This document shows, in pieces, positions 21,371-32,899 of a stretch of 64,000 nt of DNA. Source of the stretch: Adiantum capillus-veneris (lineage: Eukaryota > Streptophyta > Polypodiopsida > Polypodiales > Pteridaceae); NCBI GenBank assembly GCA_014529385.2, contig CM043971.1:29281709-29345708 (forward strand). The letters are read 5' to 3'. The translations under genes and the position numbers were made by a program. Below the pieces are notes generated by a model. The model ran no database searches, was not told where the DNA came from, and worked only from the letters and a program-made list of their open reading frames with translations. Position 1 is the first letter of the stretch, and the number at the start of each line of letters is the position of its first letter.

Positions 21371-22120
21371 TCAATCCTTCTTAACGTGGCCCTTCTTGCC
21401 ACAGTTCCAACATTCAAGAACTGACTTTGTGCGTGACTTGCTCCGCCTTGAGCGATCACGACCCTTTTGGTTTTTGAACCTCTCCTTAGGCCTTCCTCTT
21501 GTTTCCACTGATAGTGCAGCACTTGATGATTCTCCTGTGCTCCTCCTTCGCATTTCCTCACTTAGGAGAACACCCACAAGATCATCAAACTTAAGAGTAT
21601 TTGTTCCAGAGATAGAATTACTTACAGCCATCACAAGGCTGTCACAACTATCCGGTAGAGATGATAGTATAAGGAGAGCTCGCACTTCGTCATCGAAATT
21701 GATTTTCACTGATCGAAGTTGACTTATGTTTGTGTTAAAGTCATTTAGGTGTTCTGCAACTGAACCATTCTCTGCCATCTTTAGATTGAACAAGCGCTTC
21801 ATAAGAAATACCTTATTGGATGCCGATGGTTTCTCGTAGAAGTCGTCACGTGACTTCATCAAGTCCTCCGTGGTCTTCATCTCTGAAACATTGAAGGCCA
21901 CCGTTGACGCCAAGCTTAACCGGATTGTTCCCAGTGCCTTTCGATCAAGGACAATCCATGCTTCATCTGCCATTGTTGCAGGCTTCTTTGCAAGACCGCC
22001 TAGTGGAAAATAGAGGTCCTTCTGGTAGAGATAGTCTTCAATCTGCATCTTCCAATGTTGGTAGTTTTTGCCGTTGAACTTTTCAATCTTGAGCTTCCCT
22101 TCATCTGCCATAACTCCCAC
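21371..22120 (-). pseudogene. C1 gag (UBN2 family with CCHC knuckle)
   Basis: The ATG at 22120 follows the primer site by about 50 bases. The protein has the copia gag signature KIEKFNGKNYQHWKMQIEDY, then SLPDSCDSLVMAV, a basic region, and the knuckle CWNCGKKGHVKKD. The frame stops with TGA precisely where the knuckle's last Cys (TGY) is expected. The nucleic-acid-binding domain is therefore truncated by one residue and gag-pol is separated. Otherwise the frame continues directly into the protease. Gag packages element RNA in cytoplasmic particles. Confidence 0.93.
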
Positions 22121-22171
22121 TCAATTCAAGGAATCCTTTCCTTGAGATAATTTAGCTACGAGCAAACCTTG

Positions 22172-22183
22172 CTCTGATACCAG
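22172..22183 (-). other. C1 primer-binding site (iMet tRNA)
   Basis: Plus-strand GCTCTGATACCAG, i.e. TGGTATCAGAGC on the minus strand, immediately internal to the 5' LTR that begins at 22185. Confidence 0.93.
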
Positions 22184-22184
22184 T

Positions 22185-22991
22185 TGTTAGGAAATAAGAC
22201 GTAGCTATATAGATTTTTGAGTAGATTACTTAATGGAGAGAGATAGATTTCACACACAAGAGATTATAGAGTAGAGAGAGAGAGAGGGAGAGAGTACACA
22301 CGATATACGTGGTCACCCAACGTGGGCTACGTCCACGGGAAAGCAGCCACTCAATGGCTTTAGCACTTCAAAAGAAGAAGTAGTTTACAAAGGGATTAAA
22401 CCCTTGATAGAGCTCCCGCCTTGCTTCACTCTCACCACCTCACACTCACCTTGTTGCATCAACTTCACACTATGAAATGTGTGTAGAAATGGCCTCCTTT
22501 TATAGGCCAAAAGAGCTGCCCTCTCTTATGAGAGACAGCCATGTGTAGCCGCCCTTGTGCGAATAAGTCCAAATCGGACCCTCCAATCCGCCCATGTGTG
22601 GCCGCCCTTGAGAAGACAAGTCCGCTTTTGAATTCGGCCACCGGCCATTGACTTCCGACCACCGGCCACCGGCCATTGACTTCCGACCACCGGCCATCGG
22701 CCATTGACTATCGGCCACCGGCCAACCAACCGGTTGTTTTCCGACCACTTTTCGGCCGCCGTCCGGCCATAATATTCCGGCAAAAAGGAATATTCCGGCG
22801 AAAAAAAAAGTCTCGGGGGCCTCCGCCCTCGAGGCCTCTAAAGTTGCCCCTGATTCTTGTCCGTGAAAATTTTGGTTTCTGGTGAGTGATTTTCCTTCAC
22901 GCACGATGGCTTCTCCTCATAATGGGGGCCTTACAAATGTGCGCTTTTACCACAGAAAATTACAAGGGTAAATCAGTCTCCATACTTAACA
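22185..22991 (-). repeat. C1 5' LTR
   Basis: 807 bp. Differs from the 3' LTR by few substitutions plus length changes: an added GA tract (about 22274-22295), an extra unit of the CCGGCCA minisatellite (about 22634-22720) and a duplicated 'ggaatattccgg' piece. Confidence 0.92.
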
Positions 22992-24440
22992 CTTATGTAG
23001 TTCATTGTGTTCTCCTAGGGAATCACAGACTTGTTCAAATACTTCGATGTGCTTTCGAGCATCTTCATCCCCATTGAATTTTTGTGCAAGCTTTACAATC
23101 TATACTGCTTTACTCTTAGGTTCTCTCTCAAGTGCATGACGCATATTCTCCGCAATAGATCGACCTATCGTTTGAGCAAATGCTACCAGTTCACCTATGT
23201 GAGGAGGTATGGCCGGTGGAGGCACTCCTGGAATCATATATGTGGTAGGGGTGGTTACTAGCCCTAGCATATATGTAGCCGATGTGGGATATGGAATATG
23301 ACTTGGCATAGGCCCACTTGTTGTAGGAGCCATACAGGCCCATACGGTCGAGGCCTAGTGGTAGGTATTAAGCCACTAGGTAGCGGTACTGCACTAGCCC
23401 TAAAGGTCATGGGTGCATTCTCTGTCAGGTCCATCACTGGAGTAGGCGCTGCGACTTCTCTGAGACGAAGGTGAGCCAAACTAGGAAAACTAAAGTTGTT
23501 GTTTGTGGGCTCGGACTGCATCGAGACTCTATGCAAAACTACATATGAGGGGTCCATGGGCTCATCATAAGAGTCTCCATTTGTGATAGTGTCAGCTGTT
23601 GGCCTTGCTCGTATCCAAAAATCTCATGGGGCCAATTGAGGGTACGTTTACGCCTTGATTTTGCCTCTCCAAGTGGATGATGACATGGATGACATTATAG
23701 ATTCTTCTTTGTAACTGCTCCTCAATACTAGTGGCGCTAGATGTGTATTGTACAATCTCTATCCAACCTACATGGTAGGAGTGGCCAGAGTATAGATTTG
23801 TCAACATCTCAATGTGGAGGTCATATTTTGAATTTTCATTAAATAACCCTTCTAGACTTGACATGTTAGAGGTCCCTTGTGAGGTGGAAGCAATGTTGCT
23901 CCACGTAGTTTTGCCTTTCGTGGTCAGTAGTTTAAAGGGAACTTCTAAGGGAGGTAGCTCGGTAGGGCCTGCATTGAAGGAGGTAGGAAGAATATCCACA
24001 TGGACACTCTTAGGGGGTGTGGGACCCTTGTGAGATGTGAACAAAGAATCTACTTCCCCAACCCCTTCGTACGCTTCTTGGCCTCGTGTTCAAAGTGAGT
24101 AGCTCTACTAAATGTCTCCATAAAATGGATAAACATGCTAGCACTAGGTTGTGGAGCCCTGATGGGTGCGTGTCCTTCTTCCCCAAGGTTTTGCATATGA
24201 TAACCTTCCATCATGTCTGAGTCAGAGGAAGAGTCACTACCTACTAGGTGGGGGTATTGCGTAGTATTGTCTTGGGTTCCCGCTGAGGGTCTAGAGCCTA
24301 ATGTGGAGGGATAATGGATGCGCGTATAAACAAAGGTACTCTCTATATGCTCGTGCTTTAGCACACGACCAGAGAATAAGCGCATGTGACCTTGACACCC
24401 TAGAGTTGTTGGTGAGTGTCCGGGAAGGCCGCTCACCTAA
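22992..24440 (-). pseudogene. Element A gag, N-terminal half
   Basis: Minus-strand frames run from about 24436 downward. A long low-complexity Ser/Pro/Thr-rich N-terminal region (24050-24436, 23592-24044, 23264-23557) is joined by frameshifts. Next to the copia insertion lies KLAQKFNGDEDARKHIEVFE, the 'KFNGxxDxxxHxxxF' entry of the retrotransposon gag domain, ending CDSLGEHNELHK. The rest of the domain resumes at 17421. The N-terminal region is unusually long for gag, which fits Athila/Tat elements. Confidence 0.7.
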
Positions 24441-25330
24441 TTTTTGGGTGTTTTGCAACCCGATTTTACTCGCAATTTTTTTATTTTTTGGTCTTTTTTT
24501 CTAACCAAGCTATGGAATATAACGTGTGATAGCTCAAAACAAGCATCTCAATCATAGCGACTTGGCGTGCTTTACAACCCAAGATTTGGTTACTTTACGC
24601 CCTTGGAATCCTCAAAATAGTCTATTTCTAGTTGGGAACAAGGATCAAAATGGAAAGGTCAAGGGTGCAAGTGTGAAGGGGAGGGTGGAGGACTTGTCCC
24701 ACATGCCCTCACTCCCTCTTGTGGGGATAGACTATATATATAGTCTTGGGTCTATTCTATATGATAAGATAGAGGGATGAGGCTTGGGCTTGGGCTTGGG
24801 GGCTTAGGCTTGGGGAACGATCTTGAACATTCTTTTAATACATACTTTTCTTTCTTTTCCTCTCTTTTTTAAATGTTTTCTTTTCTTTTCTTTTTTTTTT
24901 GTGATTTTTCTTTTTTTCCTTTTTTAAATTTGAGGATAAGGTTTTTGGATAGGCCTACGTGGTCGCTGGCCGCACGCACACGAAGCAGAGTGTGGCTATT
25001 GGTCGCACATAGATCTACGTGCAACACACAAAACTGAGCAGTCGCATGCATGGACCTAGCAAAACCAGGATAGAACGGCACTACAAAATCGAACTAACAT
25101 AGTGCAGAATTAACAGAACAAAACTAAAACAGAGCTGACAGAACGAGTGAATAGAACTTAACAAGGCTTAACAGAACTGAATAGAGCGTAACAAAACAGA
25201 ACTCTCCTGCCATTCCTAATAGACTTGTACCAAAATCACACACACACACACCTTCCTCTAACTTTCCTACATGCACCGAGTGACTTTACGAGGCAGCGCA
25301 GAGTGATTCTCAAGCTTGGTGTAATGCAGC
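24441..25330. other. Element A leader between gag and primer site
   Basis: Non-coding. Contains homopolymeric T/A tracts (24880-24940) and short degenerate 'taacagaac' repeats (about 25105-25205). The plus-strand open stretch 24526-24780 has no recognisable motif. Confidence 0.5.
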
Positions 25331-25348
25331 TCCCTGACAGCAGTGCCA
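25331..25348 (-). other. Element A primer-binding site (Asp tRNA type, decayed)
   Basis: Minus strand TGGCACTGCTGTCAGGGA matches TGGCGCCGTTGCCGGGGA, the Asp-tRNA site of Athila/Tat elements, at 13 of 18 positions. All five differences are transitions. The putative LTR edge TGTGCGCATC starts at 25353. Confidence 0.65.
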
Positions 25349-25589
25349 AAATTGTGCGCATCTATCACACATGTTGGAGCTAGCGACTTGCCGAGCACCG
25401 TGTGTGAGCCACGTATGGCTACAAGCACCCAACCAAGCTAACCTAGCAAGCTCAAAGAGAGCAAGGGTGTGTCACTCACTGCTCTACACTCATCGTCGTG
25501 AAGGATTCCTCGTTAGGAAGAAGAGGGAGTTGTCCTCACTGCCACGCTCTATAGCCTTGCCGCCACCGATGCCACCACAATGCTCAACG

Positions 25590-25591
<2 letters not shown>

Positions 25592-25682
<91 letters not shown>
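25592..25682. repeat. (CT)n microsatellite, about 45 units
   Basis: Uninterrupted CT dinucleotides, followed by GCGCACACACAC. The overlapping open frames are repeat artefacts. Confidence 0.97.
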
Positions 25683-25685
<3 letters not shown>

Positions 25686-25872
25686 CATGCGCGCACACAC
25701 ACACTCGTGAGCACACAATGGAGAAGGAGATGGAGATAGGGCAAGAGCAAGAGCACTCTTCTTTAGCATGCACCCTTCACAATGAGGGATTTAGGTCACA
25801 ATGGCCCTTTTATATGGGTTTGGCCCATTCACACACGGGCGCTCACACTGATCGATGAAAGTAAAAATACTA

Positions 25873-26014
25873 TCAAATGAGATATATGGTGCGCCTCTCA
25901 TCGATGATCACCCAAGCACCTATAGAACCAACAAGCCTGGTCCATGACTCAAAACAATCTGATAAGGCGTCTGTCATTGGTTAACACCTTCACTCCGAAT
26001 ACTAATGCTGTTTA
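25873..26014. repeat. 142-bp tandem repeat, unit 1
   Basis: Shares with 34912-35053 the blocks 'ggtgcg(c/t)ctctcatc', 'agcacctatag', 'catgactcaaaacaat' and 'tgtcat...caccttcactcc'. Both units end GTTTA. G1 inserted exactly between them. Confidence 0.85.
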
Positions 26015-27610
26015 TGTAACATTTAATGGCCTAATAACTTATGTGTAGCGGAAATTAGCATGAACATAGTGGGCATTTCATTAGAATAGATTCCTAATGA
26101 GAATTACAAGAGTGCTTGGGTGGAGAGAGCAACAAAAAGCATAAAACCTAGTTAGATAGCATCGACAATACTTTCAAAAGAGAGAGAAATTAAGCTATTG
26201 ACAACAGTTGAGGACCGGATTTGCATGGAGCCGGTCCCCCCTCTAAAAGGCTTTGTATTATGGTTTCTCCCATCAAGAGAGACATTGTACAATACAATTC
26301 TTTGTGTTCCTTCAAGACTAGCTAGTGCAATGAAGATGGAAGCTTCATACACCAAGCAAAACACTTAATCAAACACAACTTGAATTATCCCCGTTCTCAG
26401 ACCCAAGACCTCACACACCTTCGAAGATGGTGAGAGCTAGCAGGGTATGAGAGTAGATTGAGAGGAAGAAGGAGTATCTTACGAGAAAGATGTACATCTC
26501 CTCACATAATCACTCATATTAGCATAGCTTAGCTTAGTAATTAGCTTGGTAGAGGAGATGAGCATGCATTGAAGCTTGGCTCTTGGTTGGATTTGCATCC
26601 ACATGCCAAGAGAGTGTTGATGTAGGCTTCTATCTCACAAGCTTGGAGTAGGTGATGAGCTCTCCATTAAAGCTTGGGAGGAGATAGAGTATTCTTCCTT
26701 CACACATGGTCAAGTGTGTGTGTGTATGTGTGTGTGTGTCAATGCCCAGCAAAAATCAGCCCCCCCTCTCTCTTGGGCGAGCCCTAGCTGCTAATTTGAT
26801 CTGGCTTTTGCCTCATTGGACCTCCCCAAGTCAAGCCAATAGGTATTAAGCAGCATAAGTGATAGCCTTCTGACATGTGTCCCCCTTTCCCCTTTTGTGA
26901 GAGCTTTAGGTAATTAAATAATTAAACTAAACTCTCATTGGACCCCTTTGTCTCCTGGCCAATAGAAATCAGGCAAGCCATGGGGCTTCTGAATGCTCAT
27001 TGGACCCTTTGGGAGACTGCCCAATAGTCTTCTAGGAGACTTAATTCTCATTGGATTCTTTTATGAAATGTTTTTAAATTAATTAAACTACATTTACTCT
27101 ACCTTAATTCTCATTGGTCCACTTCAAGGGTCTTCCAATAGGAATTGGGCACACCTTGTGGGCATCTGGCCTAGGGAGCTGACATGTGTCCCTCATTCCC
27201 TTTGTGTAAAGGGAGCCTGTGTGTGTGTGTGTGGCTTTCTCTCTCATCCCCTACCTTTGGGGCTCGCCCCCTCCCATGTAGGGATGTGCAAAGACTTTTA
27301 GGGCACACACAAAGCATCCAATTTTCCCTAGGGTTGACCTTTGGACACAACCTTTGAATTTTGGAACCTTAGCATTTTGGAAGTCTTAATGGGCTGAACC
27401 TTAGGGTCTTTTTAGCCCATTGTTGCACATGGCTCTTTTGCAGATGGCCCCCCCTTTGGATCCCTATTTTCCCTCCTTTGGATCCCTACTATGGCCGGTC
27501 TGCTAGCTTAACCAATATTCTAGCTTTTTCTCCCTTGGCGCTTCCCCACATTAAATGATCAGTTTAATATGAGAAAATCATTTAGGAGAATTAGATATTG
27601 TATTATGACA
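26015..27610 (-). repeat. G1 3' LTR
   Basis: 1596 bp, TGTAACATTTAATGG to TTATGACA. Contains a (GT)n tract near 26712-26738. The adjacent polypurine tract (reverse complement AAGAGAGAGG) lies at 27611-27625. Confidence 0.97.
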
Positions 27611-27966
27611 TTACCTCTCTCTTGAAATCATAGTCGTCCTCGACTATGGTGTAGAGAAGATAAAGCATATTCATGAGTCCTTTTCTTAGCGGGTTGAGGA
27701 TCCCTATGTTACCCTACGACATCATTCCATAATGGATGACTAGTCCATTTGGCGCTTGAGAGCCTGAGGCTGCCGCAAGCATGTCTGCACATTAGTCCTA
27801 TCAGTCTTCCATAGTAGAGTGACAAGCTCTACTTGGTGTTTGGGAGACGTCGTCTCCGCAAACTTGATCTAAGCATGCATACTACTTCATTTTTGTGCAC
27901 AAATAAAGAAAAAGAGAGTCTTATAAGACAAAACTTTTGTTCATTTTTAACATTTTGTACATTTTC

Positions 27967-28413
27967 TTACTCTTGGGAAGCATTGTAAGCATTGACAAGG
28001 TTTAGGTTATCCTTTAATTGTATGCCTTGCATCCATCTAGCATCTTCAAAAGGATAATTCTTAAACTTAATAAGATATCGTCGGATAGTCTTACCGCCTC
28101 TTAATACCTTGTCTTCATGTCGGAGAATGGACTGGGGCTGCAGCACCTCCTCTTGGTCCTCGATCTCCGGTGGGTCTTCAATAGTTGGTTCTTGAGGTGG
28201 CTCTCCTTTGTAAGGCTTTAATAGGCTCACATGAAAAGCATTGTGTATGAGCCAATGATTGGGCAACTTAAGTTGATAGGCCATCTCATTGATTGGCCTA
28301 AGAATCTGGAAGGGACCATAGTACCTTTTTGCTAGTTTAGCATAGTACTTTTGGTGGCCCGTAGGATTCTTGCCCGTCGTGTGCCTTAATCGAGCCTTGG
28401 GAAACTTTAACAA
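27967..28413 (-). pseudogene. G1 integrase C-terminus and chromodomain
   Basis: Starts after a TGA that replaces a Trp codon (NDW in copy G2). It holds AKRYYGPFQILRPINEMAYQ (GPY/F module) and HNAFHVSLLKPYKG. The chromodomain is about residues 95-145, with ILRHEDKVLRGGKTIRRYLI and KFKNYPFEDARWM. Chromodomains of plant chromoviruses direct integration to chromatin marks. The aromatic cage is only partly recognisable. It ends at the natural stop near the 3' LTR. Confidence 0.9.
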
Positions 28414-29463
28414 GACTCAATCGTTTTCTTTAAAGGCTTGGGCTCTTCTGTGCTTGTCAGCAGCAGCATTTTGCCTTTGCTGTGAGATAGAGATAGCATC
28501 CTTAATCTTTTGGAAAGATTCTTGTAGGTCTCGGCTATACTCATCTGCAGCGAAGATCTTCCCATGTACCTTAAGTAGCAAGGGACTTTTTGATCTTCCC
28601 TCAATTACCTCGAAAGGTGCTTTTCCTGTGGAAGTATGTACAGTGTTATTGTAAGCATACTCTACTAAGGGTAAGTACTTCTCCCATTGGGATCTTTGAT
28701 CTACTTCCGTTACATAGGCTTTTAGTAGATCGAGAATGGTTAGGTTAGCTATTTCACTTTGGCCATCAGTTTCTGGATGATAGGCCGAAGAGAAGTTTAG
28801 CCTTGTTCCTAAATTCTCAAAGAGACCCTTCCAGAAATTACTGGTCATTCTAGGATCTCTATCCGACACTATGGACATTGGCAAGCCATGGTACTTGAAA
28901 ATTTGTGAAATGAAGAGGGTTGCCATTTGATGGGCTTTGATAGTCTTTTTGACAGGTATAAAATGAGCTTGTTTACTGAACCTGTCTACTATCGTCCATA
29001 TCCCCGTATTCCCATGGATAGACTTAGGCAATCCAAAGATAAAATCCATGGATATGCTCTCCCAAGGTGAATTAGGGATTGGCAATGGTTGAAGCAATCC
29101 AGGTTGCTTCCCTCTATCAAATTTTGTCTTTTGACATACCACACATTTGGAAACATACTCTTGTATGTTCACTTTCATGGTAGGCCAATAGAAATATGTT
29201 TCAATTCCCTTTAAGGTAGACTGAATCCCTCTATGCCCCGCATATGGGGGAGCATGAGATTCATACATTACTTTCTCACGTAGTGAGTTAGTAACGCATA
29301 GTCTATTGCCATAGAGAAGATAACCATCTTGTAACGTAAATGGTTCTTCTTTCTTCCCTAATGCAGGGGCTGAAATCACATCTCTAAAATCGGAATCAAT
29401 AGCATACTCATCTATCATTGAAGATAGATCATTGTGAGTTGCTATGGAAAACGCATTCACTCT
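28414..29463 (-). pseudogene. G1 integrase
   Basis: A 347-codon open segment (28417-29460). The zinc-binding region has H-x3-H in SHAPPYAGHRG and CVVCQKTK. The catalytic triad is Asp in SMDFIFGLP, Asp in IVSDRDPRM and Glu in ETDGQSEIAN, so all three residues are present. It is preceded by an in-frame TGA directly after DALSR, shared with copy G2, and followed by a TGA before VLLKFPK. The enzyme would insert element cDNA. Confidence 0.92.
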
Positions 29464-29802
29464 CGGTCATCTTGAGAGTGCATCGGCTACTTGATTATGC
29501 TTGCCAGCAATGTGAGCAATATGAAAATGAAATTGCGAAAGGAAATTTGCCCACCTCATTTGTTTGTCGGAGAGCTTGGTCTGCGTCATGAAGTACTTAA
29601 GACTTTGGTGATCCGTTTGTAGAATGAAAGGAGTCCCCAATAAATAGTGCTTCCATGAGTCTAAGGCATGTAGAACTGCAAGGAGTTCTTTTTCGTATAT
29701 GCCTAGAGCTTGCTCAACAGGGTCGAGCCTTCGACTCTCATAGCCTATGGCGTGCCCTTCTTGGAGCAAAACAGCCCCAAGGCAATCACCACAAGCATCA
29801 CA
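29464..29802 (-). pseudogene. G1 RNase H
   Basis: Gypsy RNase H: GAVLLQEGHAIGYESRRLDP, then ALGIYEKELLAVLHALDSWK, then LQTDHQSLKYFMTQ and VADALSR, giving the expected acidic residues. A TAA replaces a Glu codon (GAA in copy G2) just upstream, at the RT boundary. A TGA follows VADALSR. RNase H degrades the RNA strand during reverse transcription. Confidence 0.9.
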
Positions 29803-30885
29803 TTAGACCTCAAATGGTTTTGAGAGATCCGGTAGTGTAAGCACAGGTTGAGAGATAAGCTTTTCGAAAGCATTGTTCTCCTTAGCAGACCACGTATACC
29901 TAACAGTTTTCTTTGTTAGGTCATGTAATGGTCCCGCAATTTGTGAGAACTTTTCTATGAAGCGTCTATAGTATGCACACATACCTATAAAGCTTCTTAG
30001 TTCATGAAGATTCCTTGGTTTAGGCCATCCTTTTATTACCTCTAACTTGGATGGATCCATTTGGATGCCATCTTGAGAGATAATGTGACCTAAATACTGA
30101 ATCTCTTGCAAGAAAAATTCACTTTTCTTTCGATTAACATAAAGTTTATTCTCTCTTAAAACTTGAAATATTACCTGGAGGTGTTGCTTGTGTTCCTCCA
30201 ATGAATTAGAGTAGATGATAATATCATCAAAGAACACTCCAGTGAAGGTTCGATGAGGCCTGAACAGCTTCTCCATCAAGCGGTTGAATGTGGCTGGTGC
30301 ATTGGTCAAGCCAAAAGGCATGACAATCTATTCGTAAAGACCAAATGTAGTACGAAATGCGGTCTTTACAATGTCTTGATCAACTATCCTTATTTGATGA
30401 TAGCCACTTTTTAGGTCAATCCTACTGAAGTAGGTCGATCCTTGTAGCTTATCAAATAGGTCTTCTACCCGTGGAACGGGAAACCTATTCTTGATAGTGA
30501 TCCTATTTAGTGCTCTATAGTCGACACACATACGATATGTGCCGTCTTTCTTTTGCACTAGTAGCACACGTGAGCAAAATGGAGATGAGCTAGGCCTAAC
30601 CATGCCCTTCTCAACTAACTCATGCACTTGCCGCATAATCTCCTCTTGTTGAGCTTGAGAAACTCTATAAGGAGGTTTGTTAGGCGGTGAACTTCCTGGA
30701 AGGAGTTCAATTGCATGGTCATCATTACCTCGTTTAGGAGGTAGCTCACAAGAGATGTCGTCAATAAAAACATCTTGAAACCCCTTGAGAAAATTGGATA
30801 ACTCTAATTCCTTTTGGTTGCTTTTATTTTCTTTTGCTAAAGCATTAGGTTCATTTTGAGAATCTTTAACAAAAATCATGTACAC
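29803..30885 (-). pseudogene. G1 reverse transcriptase
   Basis: Two open segments in one frame, 30328-30885 and 29803-30321, are split by a single TAG (GLYE-stop-IVMPFGLTNAP; copy G2 has Tyr there). Motifs: [71 protein letters not shown], and the catalytic FFDDIIIYS. The thumb follows. Apart from the nonsense codon the catalytic residues are present. Confidence 0.94.
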
Positions 30886-31470
30886 GGAAATAGAGCTCTT
30901 TATTGACTTGTTGAAGCTGGTGTATGTACAATGGGGATGGTGTTACCCATCTCCTTAGCATCTATATACATGTCTTTTTCCCTGAACTTAAAGGAGATTC
31001 TCCTTTCAGGAAATTTAACATCGACAGCCAGGCGGTCAAACCATGGTGCCCCTAGGATTACATCCTCATGCTTGAGAGGAGAGATAAAGAAGTCCTCTTT
31101 GTCCACATAGCCTTGGACATGAAGCCTCAATTTCCCGATTAAGGAGTGACTGAAGCTTCTTGCCCCTTGAAGGCACTGTCTGCGGGTAGGATATCCCCAT
31201 CTCGTAGGATTGTATGCCTAGCTTGGTGGCTAACTCCATAGATATGAAATTGTGAGTAGAACCAGGGTCAAAGAGAATAAAAGCATCATGTTCTCTTACC
31301 TTTCCCCAAGCATGGCATAGAGGAGATCCTTTGTGGTGAGTTTGGTGAATCTCCTCCTCTTGGATTTCAACCAAAGAAGCTCTAGGAGGATCTTGGCGGT
31401 TGTTCTTTTGGGGACAAGCGCGGTACGCATGCCCTTGTTCGCCGCACTTGAAACACCGGTTATCCTTACG
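30886..31470 (-). pseudogene. G1 gag zinc knuckle and protease
   Basis: The minus strand has the CCHC knuckle CFKCGEQGHAYRAC, then the protease with AFILFDPGSTHNFISMELA (DPGS in place of the usual DSGS/DTGS) and, in another frame, HEDVILGAPWFDRLAVDVKF. A frameshift lies between the catalytic loop and the ILGxPW flap end, and another precedes the RT. The protease would process Gag-Pol. The Pro beside the catalytic Asp is unusual. Confidence 0.85.
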
Positions 31471-32899
31471 ATAACGCTCAAGCTCTTCAGGAGAGAGTTT
31501 ATTCTTTCCTTTGTAAACTCCCTTCTCTTTAGCTTTGTTGGAATTGCCCTTAGGAGACTTTTGGACATTGTCCTTCCCCTTAGGCTCATTGGAACCTTTG
31601 TTTTCTGGGGCTTATTATTTCTTTTACCCCCCGTTTGGAAATTGATTCGAGAGGCCACCATAGTATGGTGTATTACCGCCGATATGGTACGTGGCCTTTG
31701 GGAGTTGACATACTCCGCCATTTCTTTGGTTAAGCCCGCACAAAATTGTTGCTTTTGCTCTCCAAAATCCAACTTTTTGAAGATAGTGGATTTGAGTTGT
31801 AGGTCCCAAAACTTGTCTACATATTTGTGGATGGATTCATTGGGAGAGAGCTTTAAGCTTCGCCATTCGGTGAGTACTTTGTCTTTGGCATCGGTGGCCA
31901 AAAACTGCTTCATAATGGAAGCTCTTAAAGCCTTCCATGTTCGTGGAGCTTCACTGTTGGCTCGTAGGCTAGACCACCATTGTCTGGCGGACTTTTGAAA
32001 GTGCATAGCTACATGGCGTAGCTTAGAGGACTCCGTTATTCCTCATCTCCAAACGCCGCATCGAATTGCTGGATAAAGGCCAAGACTTTGTCCGTAGCAC
32101 CGAAGGTGCCATCATAGGTAAGGAAAGAGATGCTCTTCCCTCCCTCTTTGAATTTCTTCAGCTTGGACGACCTCTTCCATGCGGCATAGGATTTCCTATG
32201 GCCTCTTCTTTTTGATGGTTCAAAATTTGCACCATCACTTTCATCAGAAGGTGAAGAATTTGAAGAAGGTGGAGAAGAGGGTGACCTCTTTCTCGCCTTT
32301 TTCTTGTCTTGATCTTTGTCGTCTTCACCATAGCTTTCATAAGAGGAAGAGGATGAAGAAGATGGAGAAGAGGGTGTCCTCTTTCTCGCCTTTTTCTTCT
32401 CTTGCTTTTTATCATCCCTCTTTGAATTGTGGTGAGGAGAAGAATACGATGGTCTTCTCCGCTTTGGTGGTGATGGAGAGCGTTTAGCCCGCCGTCTTCG
32501 TGGAGCCATCTCCGTCGAGGTGGCGGGAGACTCACTTCTTTCTCGTTCCTTCGGTGGAGGCTCTTGAGTTCTCCTTTGGGAAGGAGATGCATTATCAAGA
32601 AGTAAATTCTTGAGCCCTTCATATGGATTCTCTTCTTCTTCCCGAATCGGAGAGAGACCTCTTTTGGTAGTCTCACAAGGAGGCTTCCTAGGTGTTCTCT
32701 CGTCATGGTGATGAGCTTGGAGAATCCCGTGAGCACGGAGCTGCCGTTGCACTTCACTTTGGAGAGATGGATTGCCCATGGCTTGTTGAAGCCTAGAAAC
32801 AAGATAGTTAACAAGCATTGAAGCATCATTAGTAGCTTGCTCATGAGCAAAATCAAAGTTATCAACATTAATTTCACTCTCTTTACTATTGTCAGCCAT
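31471..32899 (-). pseudogene. G1 gag (capsid) with long Arg/Ser-rich N-terminus
   Basis: The ATG at 32899 opens 287 codons. The N-terminal region is rich in Lys/Arg/Ser/Pro (RRRRAKRSPSPPKRRRPS and two related acidic/basic stretches). The capsid begins at FLTYDGTFGATDKVLAFIQQ. A small frameshift after FGDEE moves the frame to 31296-32006, which continues MHFQKSARQWW and LTEWRSLKLSPNESIHKYVD. The order matches retrotransposon gag domains. The SR-like N-terminus is unusual for chromovirus gag. Confidence 0.9.

Larger units (their letters stand above)
17422..22991 (-). mobile_element. Complete Ty1/copia retrotransposon C1 (5.57 kb)
   Basis: It is bounded by LTRs 17422-18169 and 22185-22991 and an exact CTTAT duplication. 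It carries an iMet primer site next to the right LTR, a polypurine tract next to the left LTR, and gag-protease-integrase-RT-RNase H in copia order on the minus strand. It sits inside the gag of element A. The coding frame is continuous from 22120 to about 18230 except for three nonsense codons. A second copy of the family (C2) starts near 62.2 kb on the plus strand. Confidence 0.95.
25353..26014 (-). repeat. Element A 5' LTR, first part
   Basis: Begins TGTGCGC immediately outside the primer site. It contains a 91-bp CT microsatellite (25592-25682) and one unit (25873-26014) of a 142-bp tandem repeat. It is interrupted by element G1. The far LTR end and the 3' LTR partner were not located, so LTR status is inferred from the primer site. 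Confidence 0.5.

Noticed and set aside
31333-31998. 221-codon plus-strand frame in G1
   Set aside because: Antisense to gag; composition and lack of motifs indicate a shadow.
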